Part shown: positions 20,001 to 30,568 of the stretch, in pieces
Layout of the letters: each line of letters starts with the position of its first letter
Position numbering within the stretch: the first letter of the stretch is position 1
Assembly (NCBI GenBank): GCA_040285825.1
Contig: JAUPSS010000007.1
Coordinates: 1,583,475-1,647,474, forward strand
Direction: 5' to 3'
Source: Eukaryota sp. TZLM1-RC
Lineage: Eukaryota > Metamonada: BaSk clade
Length of the DNA stretch: 64,000 bases
Notes under the pieces: model-generated
The model's database searches: none
What the model was told of the DNA's origin: nothing
The model's input: only the letters and a program-made list of their open reading frames with translations
Translations under genes and position numbers: made by a program

Positions 20001-22085
20001 ATGACACCAACACAACAACAACAACAGTCTTCTCATGTGATTGATGTTTCCGAACTCGATATCGACTTCAAACATGGGCCAATTGAAAGTGATTACTGTT
20101 TTTCTGTCTATACAGGCAAATGGTTCTACCAAGATGTTACCGCCAAGCTTGTTCAGTTATTGGGTGGTAAAAACAAACTCCTGGATGAAATCAAACGATT
20201 GTCTTGTCTCAACCACCCTGGCTTAATAAGAGTCTTTGGCATCTCTGCATTTCAATTTGAAGTTGGAATCATTATGGAACATGGTCCTTGTTCCATAGAT
20301 GTACCATCGCCTTTGACTCCAATAACTATCGCTCATGCTTTGGCCATCACTTCCACCATTGCTTTTCTACATGCTCAAGGCACTTTCCATGGAAGGCTGA
20401 ATGCTGGGAACATCTTGATGGTTGGCGGGAAGCCAAAAATCGCTGGTATCGAAAAATACATCACAGATTTTGAGGGTCGATCTAATTCTTCACATTTCTT
20501 GCGATATGTGGCACCGGAGGATCTTAATAACAATGCTGGTCCAGAAAGTGACATATATTCACTTGGAGTATTGCTTTATGAATTGCTCTGTAATCAGACT
20601 GCTTATGAAGATATTCTACAGGAAAAGTCAAAATCTATTATTGATCTGTTGCAGGTAAAATACAAGGATACTCGTCTTTCATTCAATGCAGATATACCAC
20701 GGTGTTTACAAGATATCATCCATAAATGTATGTCTAATGATCCTATAGCAAGACCTTCAATTGATGAAATTTTCAATGTATTAAATGGTTTGGAAAATAC
20801 CATTGGAATTTGTGAAGTTTCAACACTTTCATTACAATCTCAGTTGTCAGCTAAAGAGAAGCAATGTGGTGAGCTCTTGGTAGAAAATGAAAAGTTGAAG
20901 CAAATTGTTTCTCAGGTTGAAAGTTGTAATCATGAGCTTAATCATGAGCTTCAGAATATAATTAATCAATGTTCCGACATCAAGTTGGAAAAGGAACATT
21001 TGATTTCCCAATTGGATGAACACAAAGAGCAGAATTTAAAACTTAATGAACAAATCAGTCGCTTAACGAATGGAATCAGTAATATGCACGATCAGAATAC
21101 CCAAAAGGATGCTCAATTAAGAAAGTTGGGTCAGTACATAGCCTCAATTGAAGCTAATTTGCATGCTTTCAAAACCAAATGTAATAACGTCGAGAATAAA
21201 TTGGAAGCAAAAGACAAGGAAATCGATCAACTCAAAATTACTAATGCTGAATTAATAGTTAGTTCACATCGAGCAAACCAAGAATCCAAGAAATTCAATG
21301 AATTTGACAATGTTTCATCATCTTGCTCTGTTATCAAATGCCCCGATCTAATTATTGATTACAATCAAAAACTTGGCCAAGGAGGGTTTGCTACTGTCTA
21401 TGCAGCCAAGTGGTTTTCTCTCGATGTTGCTGTCAAAATTGTAGACATTGTCAATGAGGGAAAAGCAAAATTGAAAAAAGAAATTGCCATGCTTGTAAAA
21501 CTGAATTTTCCTGGAGTTTTGCGTGTATTTGGGGTTACTTATATAAATGATCAAGTTGGAATCGTTATGGAAAGAGCAGATGGCAAGCTACAAATTCCCT
21601 CCTCTTTAAGTAATAATAGTTTAACCATAGCCAAAAATATTTGCTGCACTTTAAAGTTTCTTCAGTCACATTCCATCATTCATGGTGATATTAAACCCGA
21701 TAATGTTTTATTTGTCAATGGTCAAATTAGACTTGCTGATTTCGGTACATCAAGGGTAATTGCTGCGAATTCTTCCATTCCCAGTAGTAATGCTTATACT
21801 GCTAAATATGCTGCTTGTGAGGTGTTGGATGAGGAAGCGGTCCAACAAAGTGATCTATATTCAGTCGGTGTTCTCTTATATGAATTATTGACAAACGAAG
21901 TTGCATACAAGGGTTATAATCAGTACACCCTTATGGGAGCAAAATACCATGGTAAGCAATTGCCGTTTGCCAACAGCGTTCCCCCAGTGCTTCGGCATTT
22001 AATTAATAGGTCAATGGATAATGATATTTCTCAAAGACCCAGTATTGATGAGGTTCTTGAAGTTTTGGAATTGTTGTGTACTTAA
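20001..22085 (+). CDS. Tandem pseudokinase-coiled coil-kinase protein
   Basis: 694 codons, intron-free, from the ATG at 20001 to TAA. Codons upstream to 19971 are open but lack an ATG. Residues 16-264 form a first kinase fold whose catalytic residues are lost. The VAIK-type lysine survives (VTAK, K49), but the glycine loop is gone, the catalytic-loop Asp is Arg (HGRLNAGN, R132) and DFG is AGI (148-150). Residues 275-435 are a Leu/Glu/Lys-rich coiled coil. Residues 451-690 form a second kinase with GQGGFATVY (459-467), VAVK (K479), a helix-C Glu (E494), HGDIKPDN (Asp563) and DFG (580-582), so it should be active. Sequence style (DIYSLGVLLYELL, RPSIDE) fits the TKL/Ser-Thr group. The arrangement recalls JAK and GCN2 proteins, where a pseudokinase controls the kinase; here that is inference. 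No membrane segment or signal peptide, so probably cytosolic. Confidence 0.9.
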   Translation: MTPTQQQQQSSHVIDVSELDIDFKHGPIESDYCFSVYTGKWFYQDVTAKLVQLLGGKNKLLDEIKRLSCLNHPGLIRVFGISAFQFEVGIIMEHGPCSIDVPSPLTPITIAHALAITSTIAFLHAQGTFHGRLNAGNILMVGGKPKIAGIEKYITDFEGRSNSSHFLRYVAPEDLNNNAGPESDIYSLGVLLYELLCNQTAYEDILQEKSKSIIDLLQVKYKDTRLSFNADIPRCLQDIIHKCMSNDPIARPSIDEIFNVLNGLENTIGICEVSTLSLQSQLSAKEKQCGELLVENEKLKQIVSQVESCNHELNHELQNIINQCSDIKLEKEHLISQLDEHKEQNLKLNEQISRLTNGISNMHDQNTQKDAQLRKLGQYIASIEANLHAFKTKCNNVENKLEAKDKEIDQLKITNAELIVSSHRANQESKKFNEFDNVSSSCSVIKCPDLIIDYNQKLGQGGFATVYAAKWFSLDVAVKIVDIVNEGKAKLKKEIAMLVKLNFPGVLRVFGVTYINDQVGIVMERADGKLQIPSSLSNNSLTIAKNICCTLKFLQSHSIIHGDIKPDNVLFVNGQIRLADFGTSRVIAANSSIPSSNAYTAKYAACEVLDEEAVQQSDLYSVGVLLYELLTNEVAYKGYNQYTLMGAKYHGKQLPFANSVPPVLRHLINRSMDNDISQRPSIDEVLEVLELLCT

Positions 22086-22123
22086 ATCAATGTTGCAATC
22101 AACTCTCCTGTTATATAAACAAT

Positions 22124-22129
22124 AATAAA
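22124..22129 (+). promoter_or_regulatory. Poly-A signal of the kinase gene
   Basis: AATAAA 39 nt after the stop codon, in an A-rich stretch. Confidence 0.55.
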
Positions 22130-23651
22130 TAGAAACTAAATAAATATAAATCTATAAAACCTTAATTTTGGCGGGCGTATGATAAAGAAAAGCATCCTGT
22201 TTATTTTATTTATTCAGCTAATGATTCACTTATTGATATATGGGTTTTTCCATTTTATGTTTAAAAGCATAATACACCTCTTGTACATCAGTTTTCTTAT
22301 GTGAACCAAACTTCCATATTTTTCATCGCAAAGAACATAATCAACAATCAATTCAATAACAGCAATTGTCACCAAATCTAAATCATTTCAAGGAAAGAGT
22401 TATTCATTATCAACCTATTCAACAGCAACAATGCTTCACATAATAAATTTTCTAAAGTACAGCTTCTGATTGTTTGTACAACACAAACACTTGTGTAAAC
22501 AATCACGAGTATTCAGACAGTCATCATACATCAGCCGCAAAACCGAGCTTATCTATTAATATTGGAAAATCGAATCCGAGACCGCCATAGAAAATATCGA
22601 CTCTTTTGACTGTTTCTTCATTAACCATTGTTTGGAAATAATTCAAATAAGTTTTTGCTTCTACTAATAGTTTTCAGTTTAGCGAACATAAGAAAACAAC
22701 AAAAATCAGTGTTGTATATTTTAAGTGTTGTAACTGAAGAAACAGTTTTGATAGAAAAGTGCTCGAATACCGTTAAAGTCAGCGTGCAAGACATATAAAG
22801 TGTAGATGTAATGAATGAGAATTAGCCTGAACCTGGAGTATCCAGCATAGAGCATAAAATACACTGTCGCTTATCAAAATTTATGATATGGACAATTTTG
22901 GTTTAAAAACATTTGTCATTGTATACTGGATATAAAGAAAGAAACAAGTATACGTTGATTGAATATCTCAAGTCTGAAATGAATTTAATTCAATCTGAAA
23001 ATATTGATTTTGAAAATACTTGTAAGTTACAATCGTTCAATCACATTTATCAAGGAATTGTTTATTTTTTGTTTTCTATAAGTTATCACTCTTGGTGGGT
23101 TCCCAAAAACGAAAACTAAGATTGAGGTTACCATGCACAAAAATAACGTCCATTTTCCGAACTTAATTGCCATATATAACAAATGCAAAATGTACTTTTT
23201 GGTATTCAGTATTTGTTATGATCAAAAAATATTTGCAAATTGTTGCTTTAATCTTTGTTTTGCTACGGTATAAATTGCTCAGCAGCAGTTAAACTGGGCA
23301 TTTGAGGTTCGTTTGGTTTCTTCCCATGTTTTTCAATCACTTCACCTGCCACGTGTCAATCTGTTCATCAGGATTTCAGTGTCACAAAGTCAAGTCCAAC
23401 AATCCTTTTTGACAAATACGTAGCGTCAATCACAAGCAAAATAACACTATTGTGGATATTATGTGAGACGGTTGCGGACAGATTTTCCCCAAAGCTAATG
23501 TTGTTCGGAAATAGACATAAACCAGCTTTTGTCAATTGTAGAGCGGTGTGACAAACTAGAATTGCAAAGGCGTGCTGTTTATGGGAAAAGGGTCCAGCGA
23601 GAGTCACTGCAAAGAAACGAAACAGATGGAAATGAAGGAAATCAATGCATG
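22130..23651. other. Intergenic region with one weak minus-strand frame
   Basis: No clear gene. A minus-strand open stretch at 23368-23607 encodes HNSVILLVIDATYLSKRIVG and is preceded, on its own strand, by a pyrimidine-rich TTTCTTTGCAG that looks like a splice acceptor. It could be an exon or transposase relic next to the LTR element's left end, but I recognise no family. The rest is AT-rich and featureless. Confidence 0.4.
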
Positions 23652-23837
23652 TGTTGGGTCAACAAAGGGATGCATCAGGTAATAAACTAGGAAACAGGGT
23701 GTTTATTACAGCGGGTGTAAATAATCAGGAGAATTTGAACAAGAGTCTAGATAAATAAGTGATGACGTGGCATCACGTGGTACTGTAACTACTAATAAAC
23801 AATAATAAACTATAACCTATATAGGCATAAGCCTACA
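23652..23837 (-). repeat. 3' LTR of the gypsy element
   Basis: 186 bp, differing from the other LTR at 5 positions (about 97% identity), with no length change. It contains a TATATA motif near its outer promoter half and the linked motifs TGACGTGG and CACGTG (CREB/bZIP- and E-box-like). Confidence 0.92.
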
Positions 23838-26800
23838 CTACCTCTTTTTTCTTCTTTTTCCTCTTCTTCTGCGTTTGTCCAAAATCATCATCTTCTTGAG
23901 CCTTTGATAGGCTATAGTATTCTTCACAGTGTCCTCAGGTTGAGTAGTTTGGGTTCCATCAGACCAAAGAATTAAAGCTTCTCCATCAGTGACATCGAAA
24001 ATGGCATCTATGAGGAGTTAGCCAGCATCGGCGGCTGAATAGGCGTTGAGAATATGGTCTGGCAGGGAAGACAAGCAAGGTTTGATCAGATGAATAGAGG
24101 TTTTGATCTGATAACTAGTAATAGGGTTTTCGACTAGGAGGGAGCTACGAGTTAGGTTCTGTTTGACGATGTAGGGACCAACAAAATGTCCATGTAATTT
24201 GTTGGGACTTTCTCGCAGAACGAAAACGCGGCAACCAGGTTGAGGGACAAACTTCGGCTCAGAAAATACGGGTTCGGATGGGGAGTTTCCATTGATTTAT
24301 AATTTCAGAGATAAGTTAGAGAGATACGTTAGGTAATCTGGCACGTCTGGTTGATCTGGTCTGAATTCCAGAGCTTTCAGTATATCTACCGGTAACAAAC
24401 GGGGAGATACATCAGAGCCAAACATTAGTTCATAAGGACTTGTGTTGAGAGATTTCCGGTGATTGTTATTTGCTATCATTAGGCAGAACGGGAGGTAAAC
24501 GGCAAAGTCCAGAAGAAGCTTTCTTAGATTTTGGAGGATGAAACGGTGTTGTCTTTCAACCAAACCGTTGGATTGGTAAATGTGTGGAATGGAGGTGGTT
24601 TGGATTATGTTTAAGAGTTGACATCACGAGGCGAAGACAGCGTTGCAGAACTCAGTACCATTATCTGAGTGAATTGATTTTGATGCTCCAAATATTGCGT
24701 AAACGTGGGTTAGGATCGAATCAGCTACAGTGATGGCTTTGATATCGGGCACTGGGGCAAGAATGCTGAATTTGGTGAAAGCATCGACAAAATGAAGTAC
24801 ATATTTGTTTTGTCGAGAATCGGGTTGGAAAGGAACAATATTATCACAGTGCAGATACTCGAAAGGTCTGTGGGAACGAGACAGAGATTCAGAGGCGGAG
24901 ATCTGGTCCTTGGGGACATCAGCGTTCTTCTGGCAGAAAATGCAACTTCAAACATGGAGTTCAAGGTCTGCTTTCATAGTGGGCCAGTAAAAACCGGACA
25001 TGTTGAGGGACTTCCAGGATTTAAAGAGAGATGGATGTCCGGCTTTGTTGGAACCATGGATGTGGTTCAGAATCTCTGGGACCATTGAGCGTGGAATCAG
25101 GATCTTTTTCGATGGGGTTAGCTTCAGGCCAGTCTTTTCATTAAAAATGCAACCAGAAAATAGTTCGTCATCGTCGGGGAGCTTTTGTTGCACATAGAAG
25201 ATTTTTTTTAGAAAAGCTTCAGCAGGGGAATGAACATGCTTCTGTACAATGACATCAGATGAGGACGCTTCAGATGAAATTTGTTCGGATGCAACTTTTT
25301 GAGTGTCTTCTTCTGTTACTTTATGGGGAATTTAGAATCTTGTTGTCACGTTGACTATGGTGCAAGCAAGTTCGGGGAATAGGTCAGGAACTTGAAATGG
25401 AATGAGAGAAAACATTTTTTTGCTATACGTTTCGTCAGGAAGAGATCTTGGGAGAACCACGGCTTGGCGTTCTCTATCGTAAAAGGCAACCTTATAATTA
25501 AAAGAAATAGTATCTAACGGTTTAGCTATTCGGATGAAATTGTCAATGGTAAGTTCATCTAACAGCAAACGGCGAATATTGTAGACGTCAGGGCAGAAAT
25601 TACAGGAATGGAGTTTCTGGGAGAGAAAGTAGCCAGAGTGTTCTTCAGAGTCATACCTAGTTACTTGATGGAAAGATATTATTCCATCATCAATGGAGAT
25701 CACAGAGTTTACTAATTTAGCGTCAGCTGTTCTGGTCTTTCTCTTCTTCTTCTTTTCATCAACAGGAAAGGATCGAGACCTGTAATCGGCCCAATGATTT
25801 TTGGGTCCCTCAACATGGACACAGTCAAATGAGTAGAACTGAAGTACGGGAATCCAACGCAGAACCATGCGGTTGGAGTCAGGGCAAGAAAGCAGATAGG
25901 ATAGATTTTTGTGGTCACAAAATAGGGTTCAATGTTTAGTCTTCAGGAAGGATGAGAGGTTTGGCTGGTTGAAAGTCATTACAATAGCAAATAATTCCTT
26001 CTGCATAGTTGACCATCGTTGTTGAGAAGGGGTGAGTATCCTGGAATAAAATGACAGAGGGGCTACATTTCTTTCAGAGAGACAGGTTCCAGGTTCGGAT
26101 GGGGAAAGTTCTTTCCAGATAATGCCGGCGATGCCTTTCTCGGAAGCATCAGTAGAGACTAATATTTGAGAACTATCATCGGGAAGTATTACTGGTGCAC
26201 TATTTGATACCAACTTCTCAATGTTCTGAAAGCATTCAGTCTGTTGTTGGTTCAAGTGTATCTTGCGAGGAGAGCTTTTCAGCAGTTCAGTGAGCGGGGC
26301 GAGTTCAGTGCTTACAGCGGGTCACCAATCTCGAACGAAGTTGATTGCACCAACAAAAGAAAGTCGTTCTGGCACGAAAGTAGGAATATGAATTTTGTTC
26401 AATTTTTCAATTCTAGATGGGCAGATACTTCGAGTAGCTTTTTCGAAAATAGTTCCATATACACGAATTGGATAGTCTTTGGTCTCAAAGGCGCATTTGT
26501 GTACGCCATTTCGCACACGGTAATCTCGGGCTCTCGTGAATATATACTCTAGGCGGTTCAAGAAATCTGTTTTACTTTCTGCAGCAACGATTATATCATC
26601 GAGATAAATGAATACTCCCTTACAATCGAAGATTTTTTTCATTAAGTTTGAGAAGATTGCTGGGACGTTCTTCAGCCCGAAAGCGGCACGGGTAAACATT
26701 ACCTTCCTTCCAGGTATTACAATGGCTGTTTTAGGTTAGTCTTCTGGGCGTAAATTTAATTGCCAAAAGGCTTTGGGTAGATCTAGTGTTGCTACATAGG

Positions 26801-27116
26801 TGGCAGACGACTAGGCGCAGACGTTTGTAATCCTGGGGAGATCAGTGGGAATGGGGACAGTTAGATCGTTGATACCGTTGTGGGGTGGAATAATCTCCAG
26901 TTAATCTTGGTGCCTTACCGGGGCACAAACGAGGTGGATTGGAGAGGCGAAAAGACCGTCATAAGGGACAGCAAAACCATTCTTCAGTAGAGTATCAATT
27001 TCTTCATTAGCAATCTTTAGTTTGTCGGGGGGTAGGAATCTAGCTTTCTTACTAACAACAGCTGATTCATCATGGAATTCCAACTTCATAGGTTCACACT
27101 TAATTCCTTCAGGAGC
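23838..27116 (-). pseudogene. Gypsy pol: RT, RNase H, integrase with nine in-frame stops
   Basis: From about 26880 down to a terminal TAG at 23838-23840 the minus strand stays in one frame, broken only by stops at 26811, 26736, 26322, 25929, 25332, 24948, 24624, 24297 and 24018 (left base of each). Recognisable parts in order: RT motif A (LDLPKAFWQ), FGLKNVPAIF and YLDDII; RNase H with STDASEKGIAG and CDHKNLSYL; the integrase HHCC finger (HIHGSNKAGH and CIFC), the core D in FVDAFTKF, DNGTEF, and the glutamate helix beginning VERQH; then a GPY module (GHFVGPYIV). The tail (LWSDGTQTTQPEDT) looks like a degenerate chromodomain and ends in a basic stretch overlapping the polypurine tract. Upstream, near 26930 and 27110, two frameshift zones separate RT from protease. 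It cannot yield an intact protein. Confidence 0.88.
23841..23870 (-). promoter_or_regulatory. Polypurine tract of the gypsy element
   Basis: Thirty consecutive purines on the element's coding strand, ending 3 bp before the 3' LTR, the standard site for plus-strand DNA priming. It also encodes the basic Arg/Lys end of pol. Confidence 0.85.
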
Positions 27117-27616
27117 GGGTAGTTTAGCACGGTCAGGGCAGTATCATTGAGATTGAAGCTGGTTTTCTCAATGTCAGGTAACTTCTTTAATAGATTGTCA
27201 TCTAGAGCTTGGACGAATTCAGGGACAGTCGTGATATCAGTTAGGTCGTCGTGAGAGCAAACGTTCTGACAATCAGGAAGGAAACAGTCAGGGATAGATT
27301 CATCTTCTTGAATTTGTAAGTTGCGAATTGAATGATTAATAAACAGAAAATCTTCAGTTAATGGACTAAGGCGTTTCAGGGCGTCACAACCGAGAATAAA
27401 ATTGTTGGGGCAGGGTAACAGACAGAGTCTCAAGGTTATATAGGTTAGCTTAGCGGTTCCTCCTAACATAAAAGCGAATCTTCCTTTGGCTAGCTTAACA
27501 TCAATTAGCTTCCCATCAGCTAAACTTAAAGAAGTGGTCTTGTTTTCTACATGGAGCTTGGCGACATCAGCGAGTCCTTCGGAAATACAGGATACGGTTG
27601 CTCCAGTGTCAACCAT
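27086..27616 (-). pseudogene. Gypsy aspartic protease region
   Basis: The frame shows the retropepsin active-site signature MVDTGATVSCIS, a second hydrophobic strand, and the ILGCDALKRL segment that corresponds to the conserved flap/helix end of retroelement proteases. After about residue 95 comes an acidic linker to RT. The frame ends in TGA at 27086 just where the RT frame continues after a shift. Confidence 0.85.
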
Positions 27617-27975
27617 ACCATATAGAAAGTGATCAGGGTAAAGATCTTGAGATGTAACAGGTGTTTGTCCATCGGTTGATTCAGTTCTTTCAGCGTGAAA
27701 GAGATCTTAGACCTATTAGGGATTATCAGACAGGCAGGGGCAGGGGCGGAGACTTTGGCTGCGACTAAAGTATTTACAGATTCAGTTGCTGAACTTTCAG
27801 AAGATTCTTCGAGAGAAGAGTTTTTATCAGATGGACCAGGTCGTTTTGCACGGTCAGCGTCCAGGAGGGCCATATCAGAATCGAGGTGAGAACTTGTTCT
27901 CTCCAGTGAAAAATCATGAATGTTATCCCTCAGGGTTTTTGTTCTGGTCACGTATCTGATGAAAATCAGTCTCAA
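27617..27975 (-). pseudogene. Gypsy gag-protease linker in a shifted frame
   Basis: The stretch with SHLDSDMALLDADRAKRPGP through SFTLKELN is in a different frame from both gag (28097-28900) and protease, so there is one shift on each side. It is Ser/Glu- and Lys-rich linker sequence. These could be decay or a programmed shift; no slippery heptamer was identified. Confidence 0.6.
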
Positions 27976-28096
27976 AAGAGTTTCTGGCAGTTAGTAAAGA
28001 ATCAGTTACCTTTTCAACAACAGAAGCTTCGCAGGAGCTCACCCTTTCGTCCTGCATCATGGCTGCCCACAAAAATTTCAGGACTTCGTTTATGGC

Positions 28097-28900
28097 TCAA
28101 TGAGCTGGAAAACAGGGTGTCTTCTGCTTGGCTACCTGTGGTTTGCTAGGTTCAACATACGTTAAGTCTGGAAATGAGGGAAAATCTCGGCCAGGGAGGA
28201 CAGAATCTAGATTTTCAAACACATCGTCTAGATCATAGCAATTAAAGTCGGAGAAAAAGATATTAGGGCTAGAAGAGTTTGAAGTGTCTTCAGAGTAGCT
28301 ATCGAAGTTTATTGAAAGATACAGCTTGTAGGCTTGAGCTGTGTCCTCTATCCTAGTACAGGACAGGATATAATCGAGAATCTTCTTGGGTTTCCTTGAG
28401 GAAATATGGTGAATAATCAGCACTGTATCGTGAATTTCAGGGGCGATACATCTTGGGATGTATTGTAACATCAGGGCTTCAGCATCAGCAACAGAGTTAT
28501 GTGCATCCACAGGTTCATACAAGTTTTCAGGGTTCTCATCATCTTCAGAGAACAGGTCAAGAGATTCAGGTTCATCAGCCTCGTCAATAGAATCATAGAG
28601 ATTATATTGAATTTCTTCAGGACTTTGTTCTTCTTCATGGTCTCCTTCGACGGGCTGAGCTATTTTGACGGGTTTTTTGCGGCGAGCAGAGCGGCGAGAG
28701 GAACGAGAGCAATGTCCGGAAAGCTGAGCATTAGTTGAAGAGGCGGGACGGGACAGGAACATACGGATAGCAAAGTCACTCAATTCTTCGGCAAAGCGAG
28801 CACAGGAAGTGCGGTCAGCATTGCGAAGAATTGGAGCAACTAGGCTTGAACTACTCTTGGGAGCCACAGTAATAACTGTTGGGTCAACAAAGGGATGCAT
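28097..28900 (-). pseudogene. Gypsy gag-like region
   Basis: 267 codons from an ATG at 28900 that lies inside the 5' LTR, to a TGA at 28097. The sequence reads straight on in the same frame beyond that TGA (AINEVLKFLWAAMM). It has a basic segment (RSSRRSARRKKP) near residue 75, then a long acidic Glu/Asp-rich part. No CCHC knuckle is visible. Capsid identity is inferred only from position ahead of protease. Confidence 0.65.
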
Positions 28901-29062
28901 CAGGTAATAAACTAGGACACAGGGTGTTTATTACAGCGGGTGTGAATAATCAGGAGAATTTGAACAAGAGTCTAGATACATAAGTGATGACGTGGCATCA
29001 CGTGGTACTGTAACTACTAATAAACAATAATAAACTATAATCTATATTGGCATAAGCCTACA
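28877..29062 (-). repeat. 5' LTR of the gypsy element
   Basis: 186 bp, paired with 23652-23837. On the element's strand the sequence directly after it (GTTATTACTGTGGC) does not resemble a tRNA-derived primer binding site such as the usual TGGTATCAGAGC type. Confidence 0.92.
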
Positions 29063-29225
29063 CATTAGAAGAAACCGTAGCAGCAACAAAAACATTTCTT
29101 TGTATAGTCCAAACATTACATGGTTGCCATTCCTTCTGCCTAACCATCGTCAACGCTGGCGTTATCTTTTTTTAATCTCTGCTTTAAGCTGCTTTTGCTG
29201 ATGTGTCCCTTCTAATGAATAGTAT

Positions 29226-29400
29226 TCTCATTCAACTAAAATTCTGTCTAATATTCAATCTAATTCAAGCAAGAAATCACTTTAACTAGACCTACCCAGA
29301 GCAGTTTCTTGTTTCGCAAAAAGTAGAATTTAATCTTTTACGAGATCTATTGTGTAAATATTTCTTCAAATTTTCCAAAAAGTGTATTCTTCGAGAGCCA
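29226..29400 (-). mobile_element. Degenerate LINE 3'-end fragment, copy E
   Basis: Plus-strand text here (ATTCTGTCTAATATTCAATC... TTCCAAAAAGTGT) parallels the minus-strand LINE ends of the 2-kb unit (ATTCTATCTAGTATTCAATT... TTCCAAAAAGTGT), with many substitutions and small gaps. It is an old minus-strand relic of the FGNIG subfamily. Confidence 0.6.
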
Positions 29401-29514
29401 AATGAATATGTTCATCTGCTTATTCCCAGTTACAGTCCATAATTGAATGAGTTTTATTTTGAACTTGAAAGATTGCCACCACAAATTAGGACTAAATGTT
29501 TTCTCCAATCGATT

Positions 29515-30444
29515 CAAGAAATTGCAAACTGATCCAATTTTAATTTGCAATTTTGCTGTGAAAAGCTCAAACAAAAATTGTCAAAGATTTTTGAAAGCTT
29601 GAATTTTGAAAAAGAAACCCGCTGTTGCAAATCTTTTACAAGATATGTGTGATGGTACTTCTTCTGCCTCAGTTACAGCCATTCCTCAAGTTTATGGTAG
29701 TCTCTTAACTAATTCTGCTTGGACTTTGAATATGAGATTTCATTCGTTTATCATGCCTGATAATTTACCTCATAATTTAATAAGTAAATGTTTTCGAAAA
29801 ATTACAGTTACTCGTTACAGTTACTTTTGGTCAAATTGTAAACATTTTATTACTTTCAGAAGTGAGGTTCACGATGCTGTAAAAGACTAATTATATTGTA
29901 TTGTAAGACTCATAGAATTGAATCCTTTTTTGGAACCTCTGTTGGCAAATCTGTTTGATACTGAAGATGATTTTTATAAACATGATAGAGTTGATGTCAT
30001 ATTACCTGGATTGTATGGATGCTTCATTTGATTGGATGTAATGTCTGTTGATCTTTGTAATGCCTCTAATGAAAGGCTTGTTAATTGTGAAATTCATAAT
30101 CTGCTTTCAAATGCTGAAAACTTCAAAATCAAAAATAAAATACACCTTTCCCAATTGATCAATCAACAGCATGCAAAATACAATTTGTATCCATTTGTAT
30201 TTTCTCTTTTTGGTTCACTTTCTCCCAATGCCATACGTTTCCGGAAGATTTTGAAATGATTACAAATAGATGAACTAACAGAAATTTCCACAAATTGTTT
30301 TGGTAAAATAGAACTGTGTTTTCTATTTTTAAAGGGGTCATGAAGATGGTATCTCATGCTTTGCTTTCTCTTGGATCTCATTTTAAGAGAGTTGCATCTA
30401 ATGTTTTTGTTATGGGAGAGATGGATTTTTTAGATGTTGATTAA
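29515..30444 (+). mobile_element. Degenerate LINE 3' copy, copy D
   Basis: Closest to copy C: LLQDMCDGTSSASVTAIPQV, VHDAVKD and FGSLSPNA. It is broken by stops (for example at 29888 and 30029), frameshifts, and a short internal duplication near 29808-29825 inside the finger (TCGTTACAGTTACTTTT). The frame can be followed upstream into an LQFCCEKLKQKLSKIFESLNF stretch. It ends in a TTAATTT-rich tail. Coding capacity is lost. Confidence 0.8.
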
Positions 30445-30568
30445 TTTAATTTTTAATTTAATTTTTATTAAATTAATAATACAATTTTTTTTCGTCCTTC
30501 CTCTACATATAACCGTTTAACTTAAAACCTGGCTGAACCGCGATCAGTGCTTCTATTCTTTCTTGTTG

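Larger units (their letters stand above)
23652..29062 (-). mobile_element. Ty3/gypsy-type LTR retrotransposon, full length but dead
   Basis: A 5411-bp element bounded by two 186-bp LTRs and read on the minus strand in the order gag, protease, reverse transcriptase, RNase H, integrase, which is the Ty3/gypsy (Metaviridae) order. A polypurine tract adjoins the 3' LTR. Protease (DTGA), RT (YLDD), RNase H and integrase segments are all identifiable but are broken by stops and at least two frameshift zones. LTR ends are TG...CA. No convincing target-site duplication was seen (left flank ATGCATG, right flank CATTAGA). Confidence 0.92.

Noticed and set aside
23838-26880. Alternative genetic code inferred from in-frame TAA, TAG and TGA in pol
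   Set aside because: The 1154-codon kelch gene and the kinase gene use TGG for tryptophan and end at TAA; LINE frames end at TAG. Mutational decay is simpler.
23652-29062. Target-site duplication for the LTR element
   Set aside because: Flanking bases ATGCATG and CATTAGA do not match in direct orientation at any LTR boundary I tried.
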